Below are positions 13,338 to 25,512 of a stretch of DNA of 64,000 bases, piece by piece (the first letter of the stretch is position 1; the number at the start of each line of letters is the position of its first letter). Made by a program: the position numbers and the translations under genes. The notes under the pieces are model-generated. The model was not told the DNA's origin, ran no database searches, and saw only the letters and a list, made by a program, of their open reading frames with translations. The stretch lies in NCBI GenBank assembly GCA_964036295.1, contig OZ038465.1, forward strand, positions 943,615 through 1,007,614, in the 5' to 3' direction. This DNA is from Plumapathes pennacea (taxonomy: Eukaryota > Cnidaria > Anthozoa > Antipatharia > Myriopathidae).

Positions 13338-13610
13338 TTTTTAGACACTATCATCCAACATTTAGGCTAGATTCCTCCACGATTAACTTTATAAGGTACC
13401 AGGAGTAAAAATCGTGTGTCTGAATTTCAGACCCAACATTTGGACTTGATTCATCCAAGATTAACTCTATATTAGGTACCAGGAGTAATAATGATGTGTC
13501 TGAATTTCAGACCCAGCATTTGATTCCTCCAAGATCTATTTCTTATTAGATATCAGGAGTAAAATCTTATGTCTGAATTTCACAGCCAACACTTGGTGTG
13601 CACTCCTCCA
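13338..13610. repeat. Tandem repeat of about 85 bp, three degenerate units
   Basis: Units share the order CTCCAAGATTAACT, ACCAGGAGTAA, GTGTCTGAATTTCAGACCCA, CATTTG, with increasing divergence in the third. The inner TCTGAAATTCAGA-like segment is itself palindromic. It lies about 400 bases upstream of the gene B start. Confidence 0.75.
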
Positions 13611-13633
13611 AAATTAGCATACATAGCTTCTGC

Positions 13634-13705
13634 TTAGGCCAAACAAAAAAAATATTGTGGTTCCGGTAACCCGACGACAACATTTTTTTTTTTGTTTGGC
13701 CTTAA
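13634..13705. repeat. Small inverted-repeat element
   Basis: TAGGCCAAACAAAAAAAATA is mirrored by a T-rich arm ending TTTGTTTGGCCTTA, with a 25-base GC-containing middle (GGTTCCGGTAACCCGACGAC). The size and shape fit a MITE. No target duplication is certain. Confidence 0.7.
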
Positions 13706-13982
13706 AGTGCTCGGGAAAATATACTATCTTAAATTCTGGCAAAATGTATTTTTTCTACACTGAAATTTGCTGTACATTAGTTATGATAAAAGTGCCCTTT
13801 GTTATTCCGTAAGAAACAAGGAAAGTTAGCTATAAATAGGTTTTAGATTTAGGGTTAAGGTTAAGTTGTTATCTCGTTGAAAACTGAAACTTTTCTTCTG
13901 ATACTTCTTGCCTGATCTTTTTCATATTTTAGTTTATCTTGCTACGTCCTCAGTCATCTTCTTCGAGACCGTCCAGCCAGAA

Positions 13983-16340
13983 ATGAAGCTGGAACTGATG
14001 TGGTTCTGTTGCCTCTTCGTTCTCTTATCCTTACCAGCCGCTGAATGCACAAAAAATGCGCCTTTTAGAGGCCAGTGTGAGAAAGTGGGAAAATTCATCA
14101 ACCCTGTTAAAAGTAAGCATTCTCTATCAGTTGCGTCTTTATGGCTATGTCAGTGAAAGTCGCGCCTTTAGTGTCTTTGATGTTACAATTGTTTGAAATT
14201 TTGCCCAGGCACGCGGATTTTTATATAGTTATAATTTCTAGGCTTTTCTGAAGTTTTACATTATACATAGTGAGTGATTTAAAAGTATATGAATAACAGT
14301 TTACAGTATGGTCTGAATTTTGCGTATATGAGTTAGATTCAGCCATTCCATAAACTCCCATAACCCATTGTCATCATGCTTTGTTCCTATCTTTTAAAAA
14401 TCACCAGGGGATGCTAAATATTCCCCTTAATTTTGCTTTCACCCAAAACGTTTCCATTTGAGATAGTGGGGCATTTTTATAGTTTATGAGTTGAGAGAGG
14501 TAGGTTAAATATTAAATTTTATTATATAGACACGAGTGTTTTACTGGAAAATATACCGTGCGTAAAATCCATACGAAACTACATGCGGAATCCGAGTGGC
14601 GTATTTTCCATATCGTTGGCATCATTTCCAGCTTTTGCACAGTTGTTTGTGCAATTTCTCGTAAAACACTCGTGTCTAATATAATAAAAAGAAAATTACA
14701 CGGCGGCTTGAAGATATGGATTTTATTTTCTCGTAGTAAAAACAATATTTTACTCACTCGCGAAGCGCTCGTTCATAAGATATTGTTTTTACCACTCGAA
14801 AATAAAATTCATATCTTCGCGCCGCCGTGTAATATCCTCTATATAATACCCCACAGTAGTTGTCATGTGACTCCATATCTTCTGATGACAGATTTTGCTT
14901 TGCTTGGTCACGTGATATCTACTCATTCTGTGTCAAGCGCACTTGACTGCTCGTTCGAGTGTATGACTCATCCCCAGTGCGCCTCCTATAATTGCGAGTC
15001 TTCGGACAAACAGCAACTCACGTGTGAACTGAATGACAAAAAAGCAAACCCGTCTTCAGACTTGACGAGTAAACCTGGCTACAATTATTACGACACTCAA
15101 GAGAATGTAAGTACTCCGCTCTGTCAAGTCAGAAACACGTGGTCCAGGCACTCATACACTGGTTCTTAAAGAGGAGTTTAAATGAGATAGAAAGGAACAG
15201 TAGGCGAAAGTGATTCACTGCAAGTTCTTTAAACTAATATGCGTGATCTTATTCATTTACACTTTATTTCACCGTAGGGTAACACAAAACTCATATAGCA
15301 GCAATAATATTTTGATCAGCATGCAAGTTCTTTGACTATATTTTTAAACACGTTAGTCTAATTTCTTGCCCAGCTCCCTGATGCCTGCGCGTCCTCGCCT
15401 TGTCTTCATGCCGAGTGCGTGGACTCTTGTGTAGAGGGGCAAGGATTCGAGTGTCTCTGTATTGAGGAACGATATGGAGATCGATGTCAATACTGGAAGG
15501 GTGAGTGATATGAGCACGGTTCCAGTCTCTCATTAGCCTCCTGCGCAGACGGGAACGTGGGGGAGAAATTGCGTGACGACGTGGAGGGGAAAATTGCGTT
15601 ACGAAAGTCCAAAGAGCGTGTGAGCAGGAGACCAGTCTCTCATGGGAACATCCCACGTGCATCAAGGGCCGTATAGAGGCCGTATGAACACTTCGATTCA
15701 GATTTGATGTACTAAATCTAATGTATTGGTTTCCGAGTATAATTCTGCGAATACTGGCAATTGATATTATTAGACGTACTATCCAGTATCCAGTTAGTAA
15801 TGTCTGAGATTTAATCTAAACACAGCTCGAATGCCGACAAAGAAGCAATGGCTAAGAAGGCACCGCTTTCTTGATTGTGAGCACATTGCTTTTTGTTCTA
15901 GCTGCTTCGTTCATCTCGCTGACGCACTTTCAGATCTTCTTCACTGCTTTTTCCAACAGAAGATGCCAGAAACTACGACCTGGTGTTTGACAGCCCGACC
16001 GACTATGCTGAAGTAGATTTCACTACTCAGTTTTCAGCCTTCACCATTTGTGTCTGGTTCAAGACACAAGCCCAAGGCTGGAGAACGCTGTTTTCCCAGG
16101 CCAGAGACACTGAGAACACTGGATTTTACCTGAGATGCGAAAACATGATGCAGTGCGAATTTATGTTTGTAGGAGAAAAAAGGTATAGAGCAATATTAAG
16201 ATAATCTGCAATACTTTTATTACTTAGAAGGATTAGCTATTGGATCTAAACATCTTGTGTAGTATAGCTCACTAATGCTACTATTATTACTATCACTAGC
16301 AACTACTACTACTACTACAATAATAATAATAATAATAATA

Positions 16341-16388
<48 letters not shown>

Positions 16389-16406
16389 GTAATAATAATA
16401 ATAATG

Positions 16407-16478
<72 letters not shown>

Positions 16479-16496
16479 GTAATAATAATAATAATG

Positions 16497-16551
<55 letters not shown>

Positions 16552-19500
16552 TAACAATAACAATAATAACAATAATAATAGTAGTAATAGTAATAATAAT
16601 GGGGTGAATAGGAGTTAATACAGTATAAATGGTTGATAGCCGTTTCAGCTTTCCCACTGCTATGAATGTCACCAAGAAAGAGAGCTATAGCTCTACAATA
16701 GGCCTCACTGCACTAAACCTATACTATTGAAGTATAATTTATGTCACAAGACCGTATAACGTCAGCATTGAAAATATATTTTTCCCAAAAGAAGTTTGCC
16801 TGGATGCATTCGAACTGTTCCTTGAATGGATGCTGGCAGCATGCGAGATAAATGTCCTTTACATTCTGTACCAGGCTATTTCATCTTCTTAACCCACTGA
16901 ATGATGGAGCGTGGCATCATATTTGTGTTGCGCACGCACAGTATGACGGCCGGTGGAATGTTTTCATCGATGGAGCGTGGCGAGCAGGGCAGCCGAAAGA
17001 TTTTGCAAAATCTCAGCACCTCAAGGAAGGTAATTAATATGCTGCGCTGATACGATGTGTTACGTGAAATTTGTGATACAAACAACTTGTAGTAACAACA
17101 TTTGCCTCTCTTCTCGACTTTCGAAAATATTTCCTTAATTTTTGTAGTGCAGATGCAGACTTAGCTACAAATACTACGCGCAATAGGCTTTGTCCAACGA
17201 GTGATGTTTAGGTCTTCTATAATGTTGTTTTGTTAAACTTAAATGTGACACGTACATTTAAGTCTTTTTTCTCTTTTTTTTTTTTTACATTTGTTTTATG
17301 CTCAAATTTGTATGACATCGCTTTTTCTTAGATTTTTGGTTCATTGAAAATATGAAGGCATAGTGACACCCAGTGGCTACGCGTCCATGAGCTGTCGTCT
17401 ACTGCTTTGTAATTTGTGCAGCGTATTCACGTTTTGTACATGTTTGTTCCCCTGTATGTTGTTTCCGATAGTCCTAGCGTAGATTTATTTGGTTAATATC
17501 TTCACGCTACTTGCAATCGCAGGTAAAATCGTGATCGGGCAGAAATTGTTGGTCTTGGGAGGAGCATTTGACCAACCAGAGGGATTCGTTGGTAGCTTGA
17601 GTCGTTTTAATGTTTGGGGAAAACTCTTATCTTACGGAAAGATAAAAGATTTGTCTGCTAGAGAATGCAAAAATGACTTTGGTGACGCATTGGACTGGCG
17701 AGACTTCCTTCACGGACGACAAGTTGGAGTGGAAAAACAAAAAGTGTCGCTTTGTCAGTCAAAAGGTCTGATAACAGTTTCATTTTCCCTCGAGTCAATC
17801 TGTTTAATTTAGTCAATAAATTATTTACGTGATTATGTGTTATTTTTCTCTGATTTTGTCACAGTCCCAGAGATAGATTTTGCCTTCAAGTTTCCAAATT
17901 GTGACGTCAAGGATTACGTCACAGGTCCAAGCCTGCCGGCCCTCACTGAAGTGACTTTCTGCTTTTGGCTCCTAAAGCGTGTAGCCATGTTCACGGTGTT
18001 CTCGTACCGAACCGAAGGGCAACCTTCGGCACTGGGAAATCTCATTGGAGGTCTACATGGTTTAAATACATATATCACGGGGACGAAGTAAGTATTGTTG
18101 CTTATGTTTTTCGTGTTACGTTTCTCTCCTTGTGAGAGCGCGTTATCTGCCAAGACATGCTTGACTTCGCTCCGGGTGCTGCATACCAGTATCAGTAGAA
18201 AATGTTCAGATTCTAAAAATAGTGTGCATGGACTGGTTCCACTGCATGAACAGATATGTACAGCTAAAGTGATCTTTCCCCCAAAAGCTATTTTGATGAA
18301 AGAACAATTAACCAATACCAAACTTTAGTCTGCCAGAGTTCAGAATCGGGCTGCTCAAAAGCTCGACTACTCTTTCTTTTGACCTTTTGGCCGATAACTG
18401 TAGGGTTGATAGGATATATGATGTAAGTGATGAATCACATATGTGAACTGCGAAACATGGGTGTGTATGAGGTACGGGCTGGTACGCTATAGAAAGTGAC
18501 CCTGGCAGTTATGAAGTAACCATAAGCAGTTGCAGGGATAGCCCGGGAAAAAGCGACCGGGCGTCGGATATTTTTCCAGGCTATCCTTGTAATTGTCTAA
18601 GCTGCTTCATAACTGCCAGGGTCACGTTCACTATCGTACTGTGGGATTTTACCTAAATTCAAACTAAAAACGTTTGTTACAGCTCAAATCATACAGGAAA
18701 CATCATTTTGTAAGGAGTGAAGATGGCAAATAGGTCCTAGTCCAGGAGGGCCTTAATCGTGCTTTGAATAAATTAATGATCCCGGGCCGACATTTGTTTT
18801 TTTTTTGCAGCGTAAGTATCGAAGACTGAAGGACAACGTTTTACCACAACTCACTAGTTTCTCGCTTTCTGATTGGTCGCTTTACCGTCGTAAATATGAG
18901 TCCAGACAACGATGCTGACGCCAGCATGCCACGCTTTGCAGCGAAATACAGAACGAATACAGCGAAACTTTCTTGAATATTTCTAAATATTGTGGTAAAA
19001 AAACAAATTTCCATTGGTTTGCCGTGGTGTGGACTCTTATTTACAACGATTTACAAAATGTTGTGGACTCACGAGGCGCTTCGTCGAGTCAAACTCAGTG
19101 TAAATAAGCAAATAAGTCGAACTCAATGTAAATAAGCAGATGAGGCCATTGTTTGAGCTAATTTGCGTTGAGTTCGACTCATGCGAAGTTCGGCGTTTGA
19201 CCATACCTTTTATTTGGACAGCTTCAATACCCATTTTCCAGCACTGGTCGATAGCACGTGGCATCACATCTGCGTTTCGTGGAAGAACACGGGTGTCTTG
19301 AGATACTATCTGGATGGCGTGCGAAAATACCACAACGATAACGTTAAAGCGGGAGTGACGATTCCGTCGGGTGGGAAATTACACCTTGGGCAGTGGCTGA
19401 CTACGTACGATGGAGACCACCAGGAAAACCGCTGTTCTGTCGGATATCTCAGCGGCTTTAACATGTGGAGTACAGAGTTGTCTGAAGCGTTTGTTGTCGC

Positions 19501-21380
19501 TCTGTCCACGCGCATGGGCACTGAGTTTGGTGACGTTGTATCGTGGAAGAATTTGGCGCCAAACATCGAGGGAGGCGCACGAGTTATCGCCAACACTGGG
19601 GCAGACAACACCGACGGTGAGTCAGTTAGTAGTTCTTAGTGTTTTACTAATATTCTCTCAACTGACAAAAGTGCACCATAGCTTTCTCAAGAGTCTTTTC
19701 GGATCATAAAACCCCCTAGGGAATCGTCTATATAGATCTTATTAACCGAGCGCGCGGTCCGTACAGTAAGTTATGGACCGAGTTTTTTTCGTCGCCTTAT
19801 GGCCCGAGCGCGCTTCGCGCGAGGGCCATAAGGCGACGAAAAAAACGAGGATCCATAACTTACGGTACGGACCAAGCAAACGAGGTTAATAAGATATTTA
19901 TTATATGGCTTTAGATCTTTCGGCAAACACAAAACAAGGCCCCAACGAGTACTCGTCTCATTCATTCAACAACATCAATCGCGATCAGGCATGAATTACG
20001 CACGTTTGTTTTCACAACAAATTCAGTTAACAGCTTACAATTCTACCGATTTGAAAATCTTGAAAGAAAATAAGCGTCTGTCGAACCAACTGCCTAGATA
20101 AATACTAATTTGTTCTGAGCTTAATGAAATCAAACAACGACACTGCAGTGAACTTTATTCGGTGAACGACTCGAACGCGCCCTTGCTCGCTCACTAAAGA
20201 TTTAAAAAAACTGCAGTCTTATCTCTTTCCAGAAGAAACTGCTTTGTAACTCAGAGTATTTTTTATTCTTTTGAATAAGTTTCTTACACGTACAATAATG
20301 TAGAAGGCAAAATGGCATTAAAAGAAATTATCATTTCATCACAAACTGCGACCAACACATCGTTGAAAGTTATATTATTCAAAACTCACCGCTTAATTTT
20401 CCTGCCTCCTCGTGGAGCGTTTAGGTTTCTTCCAGCAAAATAAACGTCCTCAAATCACCACGGCGTTTTTGTCCCAGTCAGTGATTTCGAAATACAGAGT
20501 TCTCGTGCATTGTGAAAAATTTATTTACAGTCTTCACAGTGTGCCATGACGAGGTGACATGTCTGCAAAACTTGATTCTTGCACGGTTTTAGTCATAACT
20601 GTTCACGGTGATTGTTCGCTTTCCACCTTTAGAGTAGGCTTTCTTCCTGGGAAGTGTGCAAATTTTAACACAGAGGTGAAACAACCCTCCATACTCTGCA
20701 GCGCTTGTTGTCAATGACGGCTGAGGTCGCAAGCAATTTTTTCCTCGGATGTTTTCCTTCTTCGTAACGGTCATTTTCCAAGATTGTAAGCTTTCCCCGA
20801 TCATCATAACTTAACAGTGAGTATCCGGAACGTTTAAACTTCCCATTGCACTTCTGGGCCTTTTATGACAAACGTTTAGCAATTTTTCGAGCAACCATTT
20901 GCGATCCACATGTGCAAACTGATTTTGCGGTCCGTACAGTAAGTTATGGACCGGTAAAATTGACCAATCAGAACGTGCGTAAAATCAATTTGCGGTCCGT
21001 ACAGGAAAGTATGGACCGGTAAATTAACCAATCGTAGCGTGCGTAGTATCAGTGCCATATAATAAAAACAGTTATTTAACCTGTAATCTTTGGCATGGTT
21101 GGATTAACTGCCTACTGTGCGAAGAATTATAGGTACTAACTTACAGGTTAAATAACAGGTTAAATAACAGGTTAAATAACAGGTTAAATAATCCTTATCT
21201 CCTTATTAATAGTGGGGAGAATTTGAATGACGAAAAAATATACTCTTGCATTCATTCATTGAAAATTACTAAAACAGCATCATGGAACACGATTGCTCAT
21301 ACTTTTTTATATCATGAAACAGGCAGGACGCCTCATGTTACTCACCATGATAAATTTTCCCTGTCTGTAAATTTTGTGAA

Positions 21381-21421
<41 letters not shown>

Positions 21422-24400
21422 CCTGACCTTACTGGAATACTAAGGCCTGTTTTTATTCGCAGCATTGGAAACGGACTTTGAGTTGGAGTTTGTAACTCGG
21501 ACGACTGCCAACCGCGTGTCTTGGCTCTCCATGCCAACCTTAACAGCATTTACCACTTGCTTCTGGGTGAAAACGAGCACATCATCTGGCTATTTGACCT
21601 TCCTGTCCTATGCGATCCCAGGATCATACAACGAATTGTTCTTCCTGTACAAAGTCAGCACTACCGAACTTATTTTACAGATTGCTTTCGGGGATTATAA
21701 TACTTGGAAAAGGTGAAATCAGTTTTGTAGAGAACCATCACCTTCCACAGAGAACTAATGCGAGAAGTACACAATTGAGCCGTTTACTTCTCTGTTCATG
21801 CATTTTACAAACCATTTTACTCTCACGAGGCCTAATGAAATCAAAGCTGCGTGGCCGCTGTAAGGTCTCCCATATATGTTACACTGTCTGATCGGGATTA
21901 ATTTTTTGCGCCAAAGTAAGAGAAATTTGTTTGCGCAAAATCTGAGCAATCTGGTACCCAGACCCTCCAATGTGCACGAAACTCGAAGGGTGGGAGGACG
22001 TTTTAAGAATTGGATCGCTAGTTGAACCCGTCAAGGGTAATCTAGTTTAAATAGATCTCTGTAGTGCAAAGACGACCGGGAAAAGTACCAACGGCCAGAA
22101 ATGGCGAGCTTTCTCGAACGATGAAGTTGCAGGGACCCATTTGATTTGGCGTTGCCAGTGAGCTTGCGGCGTGAGTTGCGTGGAGACCAGAATATACTAA
22201 AATGGACAGAAGGGACAAGAGCGGAACTCTCAAGAGAGATTTCAGTTTCTCACCAGAAAAATATCACACAGTATAGATAACTTGGCTTTTGACACCTTGC
22301 TCCAATGAAACCTGACTAAACTATGAATTATCAGATTACAACACTCATACACTTGCTTCTTGAAGGTTGAGCGTCTCTGCATTTTGAGCTTAGGAGCGAA
22401 GGGGTCAGCCGGCAAGAAAAGCTGAGTAATGCGTGACATAATTTTTTTATACACAATCGATTTCGAACATTTATTTCTAATCAGAGGCCACGATTAATCC
22501 AGCCTTCGCTTCAATACTTATCTATTCCTTTTATTAACTGAATGCGTTTCTTCTCTCAGGCTTTAGAGTATTCGTGCTCTGTAACAAATATAAAACTGAA
22601 AGCCCGCGGGACTGAAAGCGAGGAATGAATGAAACACGATACATGTTTACTGCTGTTTTGTTCACAGCGTGTTCAGTCTATTTGTGACTGCAAACTCAAT
22701 GCTCAGGACTATTTCGGTGTATTGTTCATTTCTAGTACACATTGACCATTGCGAAACAAAAGCTACATGATCGAATGGAAGAAACATTTCAGCAGGCAAT
22801 GTATGATTCCCAGAAGTATTTCGTGTCGCCACAGAAAGTTTCGTAGCGGCGACAGAGTTATTTGCAATCGCGTAGCGGTATCCATCAAATATCGAATCCA
22901 CGAAATTTCCGCGGTGAACTTTTAAGTGAACTCTTAAAAGAACGCAAGCCAAAACCAGTTTATCCTTACATGTTCCACAGAACCAAACGGTGTTGAGTTT
23001 CGAGCATAATTGCCTCGCTGTGTCAACCTCGATATGCGTTACAGCTGTAGAAGCACCCTCGTTACAAAAGAGCGGCACAGTGGCTGCATTTCATGATCAC
23101 GGCATAATAGCCATGCAGTTTCATCATTTTCGTTCGACCGAACATTCTCGCTCAATTTCGGTATGCTTCGTAATCACAGTACAGTGAGTGCCCTATCACT
23201 GTAGGAACACTCAGGCTCAATGGCCAAACGACAAGCTTCAAATGCTTCGCAACCATGATAAATAAATCAGAAGAAACTACCTTCGACAAGTTAACCCGTT
23301 CGTCACGCCCAAATTTGGAATGCCCAAATTTGGATAGAACACAAAAGAACACATCTTTATATGGATTTCCATTGTGGACGCAGAGTGAAGGAGGGACAAC
23401 TCAATCCCATAAAGGTCGCTTCTCCACTTCGTGGAGTGGGCGACCTTAAAAACCTTTCATTTTACTCACACGAGGCCATTTTTTTACTCACATGTGGCTT
23501 TTTACTTGACGGCCTCGTCTTGTAACAGAGGCACAAGGCCACTCGGGCATAAACAGACTATTTATTATGATTATTTTCTCGCACGCAGGACTGTAAACGT
23601 GGGAACACTACACAACAATGCGTGGTATCATTTGTGTCTGGCTTGGAGCAGCAGTGATGGTACTTACACGATGTGGCACCAGGGCGAAGTGAAGAAAACG
23701 AAGACGGGGTATCGGACAGGGCATGTGATTAATGGAAACGGGACGCTCATAATTGGCCAAGATCAAGACGCCTTAGGTGAGTGCAGTTGCCGCTGACACC
23801 GTGAAAATACGTTCTTGACGTCATTTTCGTTCTTGACGTCACTTCCGTTAATAAGCGTTCGCCTCGTGTGCAAGCTCCGTTTTTCTTGTGTACAACTTTT
23901 GTTACAGATAATGCATTGAACTAACTTTGTGTTGAACACCAACTTCTGGTATCGACTTTCTTGTTTAAGTTTTGAGGTTTAACGAGCGTTACACTGAATT
24001 TTAAATTCACAATTGTGTGCAATGACCGCTGGCTAAAAATATAGGTGACCACAAGGTCGACTCAAAAACGTACTAAAGTCCGCGGTGTCGTTGCTGCCAT
24101 TCGTTATGCTCGCGATCACGTATGAAGAACGACAAGGAAGATTTCCCTGATTAGAGGGTGGATGGAGAGTAGTTGATCTGATACCGCCCTTTGCTCCGGG
24201 AATAGCTTGACATGGATGTACGTACGTTGGCCATTGCACGAAGGCCGTTGTTTTGACGTTAACAAGACACCGATCATAAATCAAACTTGGTCTGAAACAG
24301 GGGACAGATTTTTGGGACAGGCCTTGAAGACGGTATCGAAAATCTTCTGGTTTGGTCTAAAAATGTCATTTTTTCTCCCCCATTCTCTTGTCAGGCGGCA

Positions 24401-25512
24401 GTTTTGAGCTTAGGCAGAGTTTCCAAGGACATTTAACTCGACTGAATATTTGGGACCATGTTCTCAATACTGGCATTGTTTATGCACAGTCTCGGGGTTG
24501 TGGCTTGTGGAATGGCAACGTGCTACCTTGGACTAGACTCCGATACACTGCCCACCGCACTGGCAATGTAAAGTATCACCCGAAGGCTTCGTGCACCCTC
24601 GCAGGTAGGAGATTTTAAGACCAGTCACAGCAAGCGGTTATTCTCTTTCAACTTAATGCACGCGCTATTGCACCTTTACAGAAATCTGGGAATTTTCCCT
24701 TCGAATATTAAGCCCTCACTCACTCTACAATAACCTGTCGTGTAAACTACATAAATTGAATACGGGGGAACGAAAGTGCGTGAAATCTGGTGTATGAATA
24801 CTGTACATGAAGAGCCGCAGACGGGTTGAGCCGTAAGTACCCGTTGCTCACCAAGCTGTTTTAATCCCATTTTAACCGCGGCGAACAAAGGTGTAAACAA
24901 AATAGCACGGCAAACGCCTCGCTTCTGGGGTGAAAATGTTTCCCATGGGGCAAACTGATAAATAATCCTTGTTACTAGGTGGCAAAATATTTCGTCAAAA
25001 TCGGCCATTTCTGAGAAGGACGCTATAGCAGCCTTTGGATTTTCTCTGAAAATGATAATTTTTTGGCCTAATCTCAGAATCGCATGAATCTTTCTGGAAT
25101 TCTTTCTGCCACTATAACAAAGCTGATTGTATGCAAGTTTTGATCTTTTCGACACAGAGGGGAGAGAAAAATAAGAGCAAATCATACACACATACACACA
25201 TACATACATACATACATACATACATACACCAGTGTGACGTCATTGAATGGCTCGGGCTTGTTCCTTATTACAGCAGCCACAGTGGAGACCAAGCGCAACC
25301 AGTACTGTCAAGACCATTTCGTGGACTCCAGCTGTACGGGGACTTGTATTGCGCTGTTTGACAGAAAAAAATACATGGTTGGAAAGATGTGGCGCTGTTA
25401 CAAATTTCAAGCTCTGAAAAAGTCTAACTTTGGACTTGAGTACGATCTTTCAGGTGGATTAACATGTTTCTCCGGAATCGCTGCACACTATGACCTCATT
25501 ACTATTACTTGA
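13983..25512 (+). CDS. Gene B: PAN-EGF-triple pentraxin secreted protein, 865 aa
   Basis: Twelve coding exons: 13983-14112, 14892-15106, 15374-15500, 15960-16182, 16875-17029, 17523-17765, 17865-18087, 19222-19616, 21463-21712, 23589-23776, 24395-24604 and 25274-25512. They total 2598 nt and read in frame from ATG to TGA, with GT-AG sites throughout. Layout: signal peptide (MWFCCLFVLLSLPAAEC), PAN/apple about 44-115, EGF about 116-157, pentraxin-like domains about 158-364, 365-570 and 571-786, and a Cys-containing tail 787-865. The start was taken at MKLEL because it gives a clean signal peptide; an upstream in-frame ATG at 13908 would bury it. FRGQC after the signal peptide matches gene A. 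There is no transmembrane segment after the signal peptide, so a secreted matrix or humoral recognition protein is the best guess. The ligand is unknown. Confidence 0.87.
14518..14840. repeat. Two adjacent inverted-repeat hairpins
   Basis: The outer pair, near 14518-14550 and 14659-14690, shares GACACGAGTGTTTTAC. A second hairpin, 14694-14837, has arms starting TTACACGGCGGC. Both lie in gene B intron 1, and this makes the long plus-strand frame through them spurious. Confidence 0.75.
14892..15500 (+). other. Gene B PAN/apple and EGF exons
   Basis: Exon 14892-15106 carries HVISTHSV, LDCSFEC, PQCASYNC and CELND, the PAN/apple pattern. Exon 15374-15500 is the EGF domain, CASSPCLHAEC then CLCIEERYGDRC, with the same additional cysteine (VDSC) as gene A. 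Confidence 0.83.
15960..17765 (+). other. Gene B pentraxin-like domain 1
   Basis: Three exons have phases 1-2, 2-1 and 1-1. Landmarks are FTICVWFKT, AWHHICVAHAQ, FIDGAWR and FVGSLSRFNVW. The calcium-site region reads GQKLLVLGG, so the QD pair is lost, as in the first domain of gene A. Confidence 0.8.
16310..16605. repeat. (TAA)n microsatellite
   Basis: Nearly 300 bases of AAT/TAA with occasional AGT, ATG and ACA interruptions in a gene B intron. All-isoleucine and all-leucine frames over it are artefacts. Confidence 0.97.
17865..19616 (+). other. Gene B pentraxin-like domain 2
   Basis: Two exons (17865-18087 and 19222-19616). The second runs without interruption from TWHHICVSWKN through GYLSGFNMW to the domain end. 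The site region reads GQWLTTYDGDHQ. The fused exon and altered site resemble gene A domain 2, which supports one-to-one descent. Confidence 0.82.
18480..18646. repeat. Inverted-repeat element in gene B intron
   Basis: The left arm carries GTGACCCTGGCAGTTATGAAG and GGATAGCC; the right arm carries GGCTATCC and CTTCATAACTGCCAGGGTCAC. The centre is GC-rich near 18555. It is of MITE type, with no coding capacity. Confidence 0.75.
19745..19885. repeat. Inverted-repeat element with GCGCGC core
   Basis: Arms contain GGTCCGTACAGTAAGTTATGG and TTTTTTTCGTCGCCTTATGGC around CGAGCGCGCTTCGCGCGAG. Related GGTCCGTACAG-TATGGACCGGTAA units recur twice in tandem at 20932-21056. Confidence 0.8.
20932..21056. 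repeat. Tandem pair of GGTCCGTACAG units
   Basis: Two units of about 65 bases start GCGGTCCGTACAG and are followed by TATGGACCGGTAAA, CCAATC and CGTGCGTA. They share their first half with the hairpin at 19745-19885. Several TTAAATAACAGG units follow at 21140-21190. Confidence 0.7.
21463..24604 (+). other. Gene B pentraxin-like domain 3
   Basis: Exons 21463-21712, 23589-23776 and 24395-24604 show the canonical 1-2, 2-1, 1-1 phases. It retains FTTCFWVKT, AWYHLCLAWSS and a full GQDQDALG calcium-site string, then FQGHLTRLNIW. It is closest in layout to gene A domains 3 and 4. Confidence 0.82.
25274..25512 (+). other. Gene B cysteine-containing C-terminal tail
   Basis: The last exon encodes 79 residues after the third pentraxin domain, with five cysteines (YCQDH, SSCTGTC, WRCYKF, LTCFSG). 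I recognise no family. An odd cysteine count plus the extra EGF cysteine would allow interchain bonding. The equivalent part of gene A lies outside the window. Confidence 0.7.

Larger units (their letters stand above)
11277..13982. other. Shared upstream region of divergent genes A and B
   Basis: This 2.7 kb region has no exon I can support. It separates the two start codons and presumably holds both promoters and 5' UTR exons. It contains a tandem repeat at 13338-13610 and a small hairpin at 13634-13705. No convincing TATA box or transcription start could be fixed by eye. Confidence 0.6.

Noticed and set aside
16220..16675. Poly-Ile, poly-Leu and similar long frames on both strands
   Set aside because: Pure (TAA)n microsatellite translation.
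22662..23078. 138-codon minus-strand frame in a gene B intron
   Set aside because: No recognised domain, no clear splice context, antisense to the host gene. A frame of this length is plausible by chance in 64 kb.
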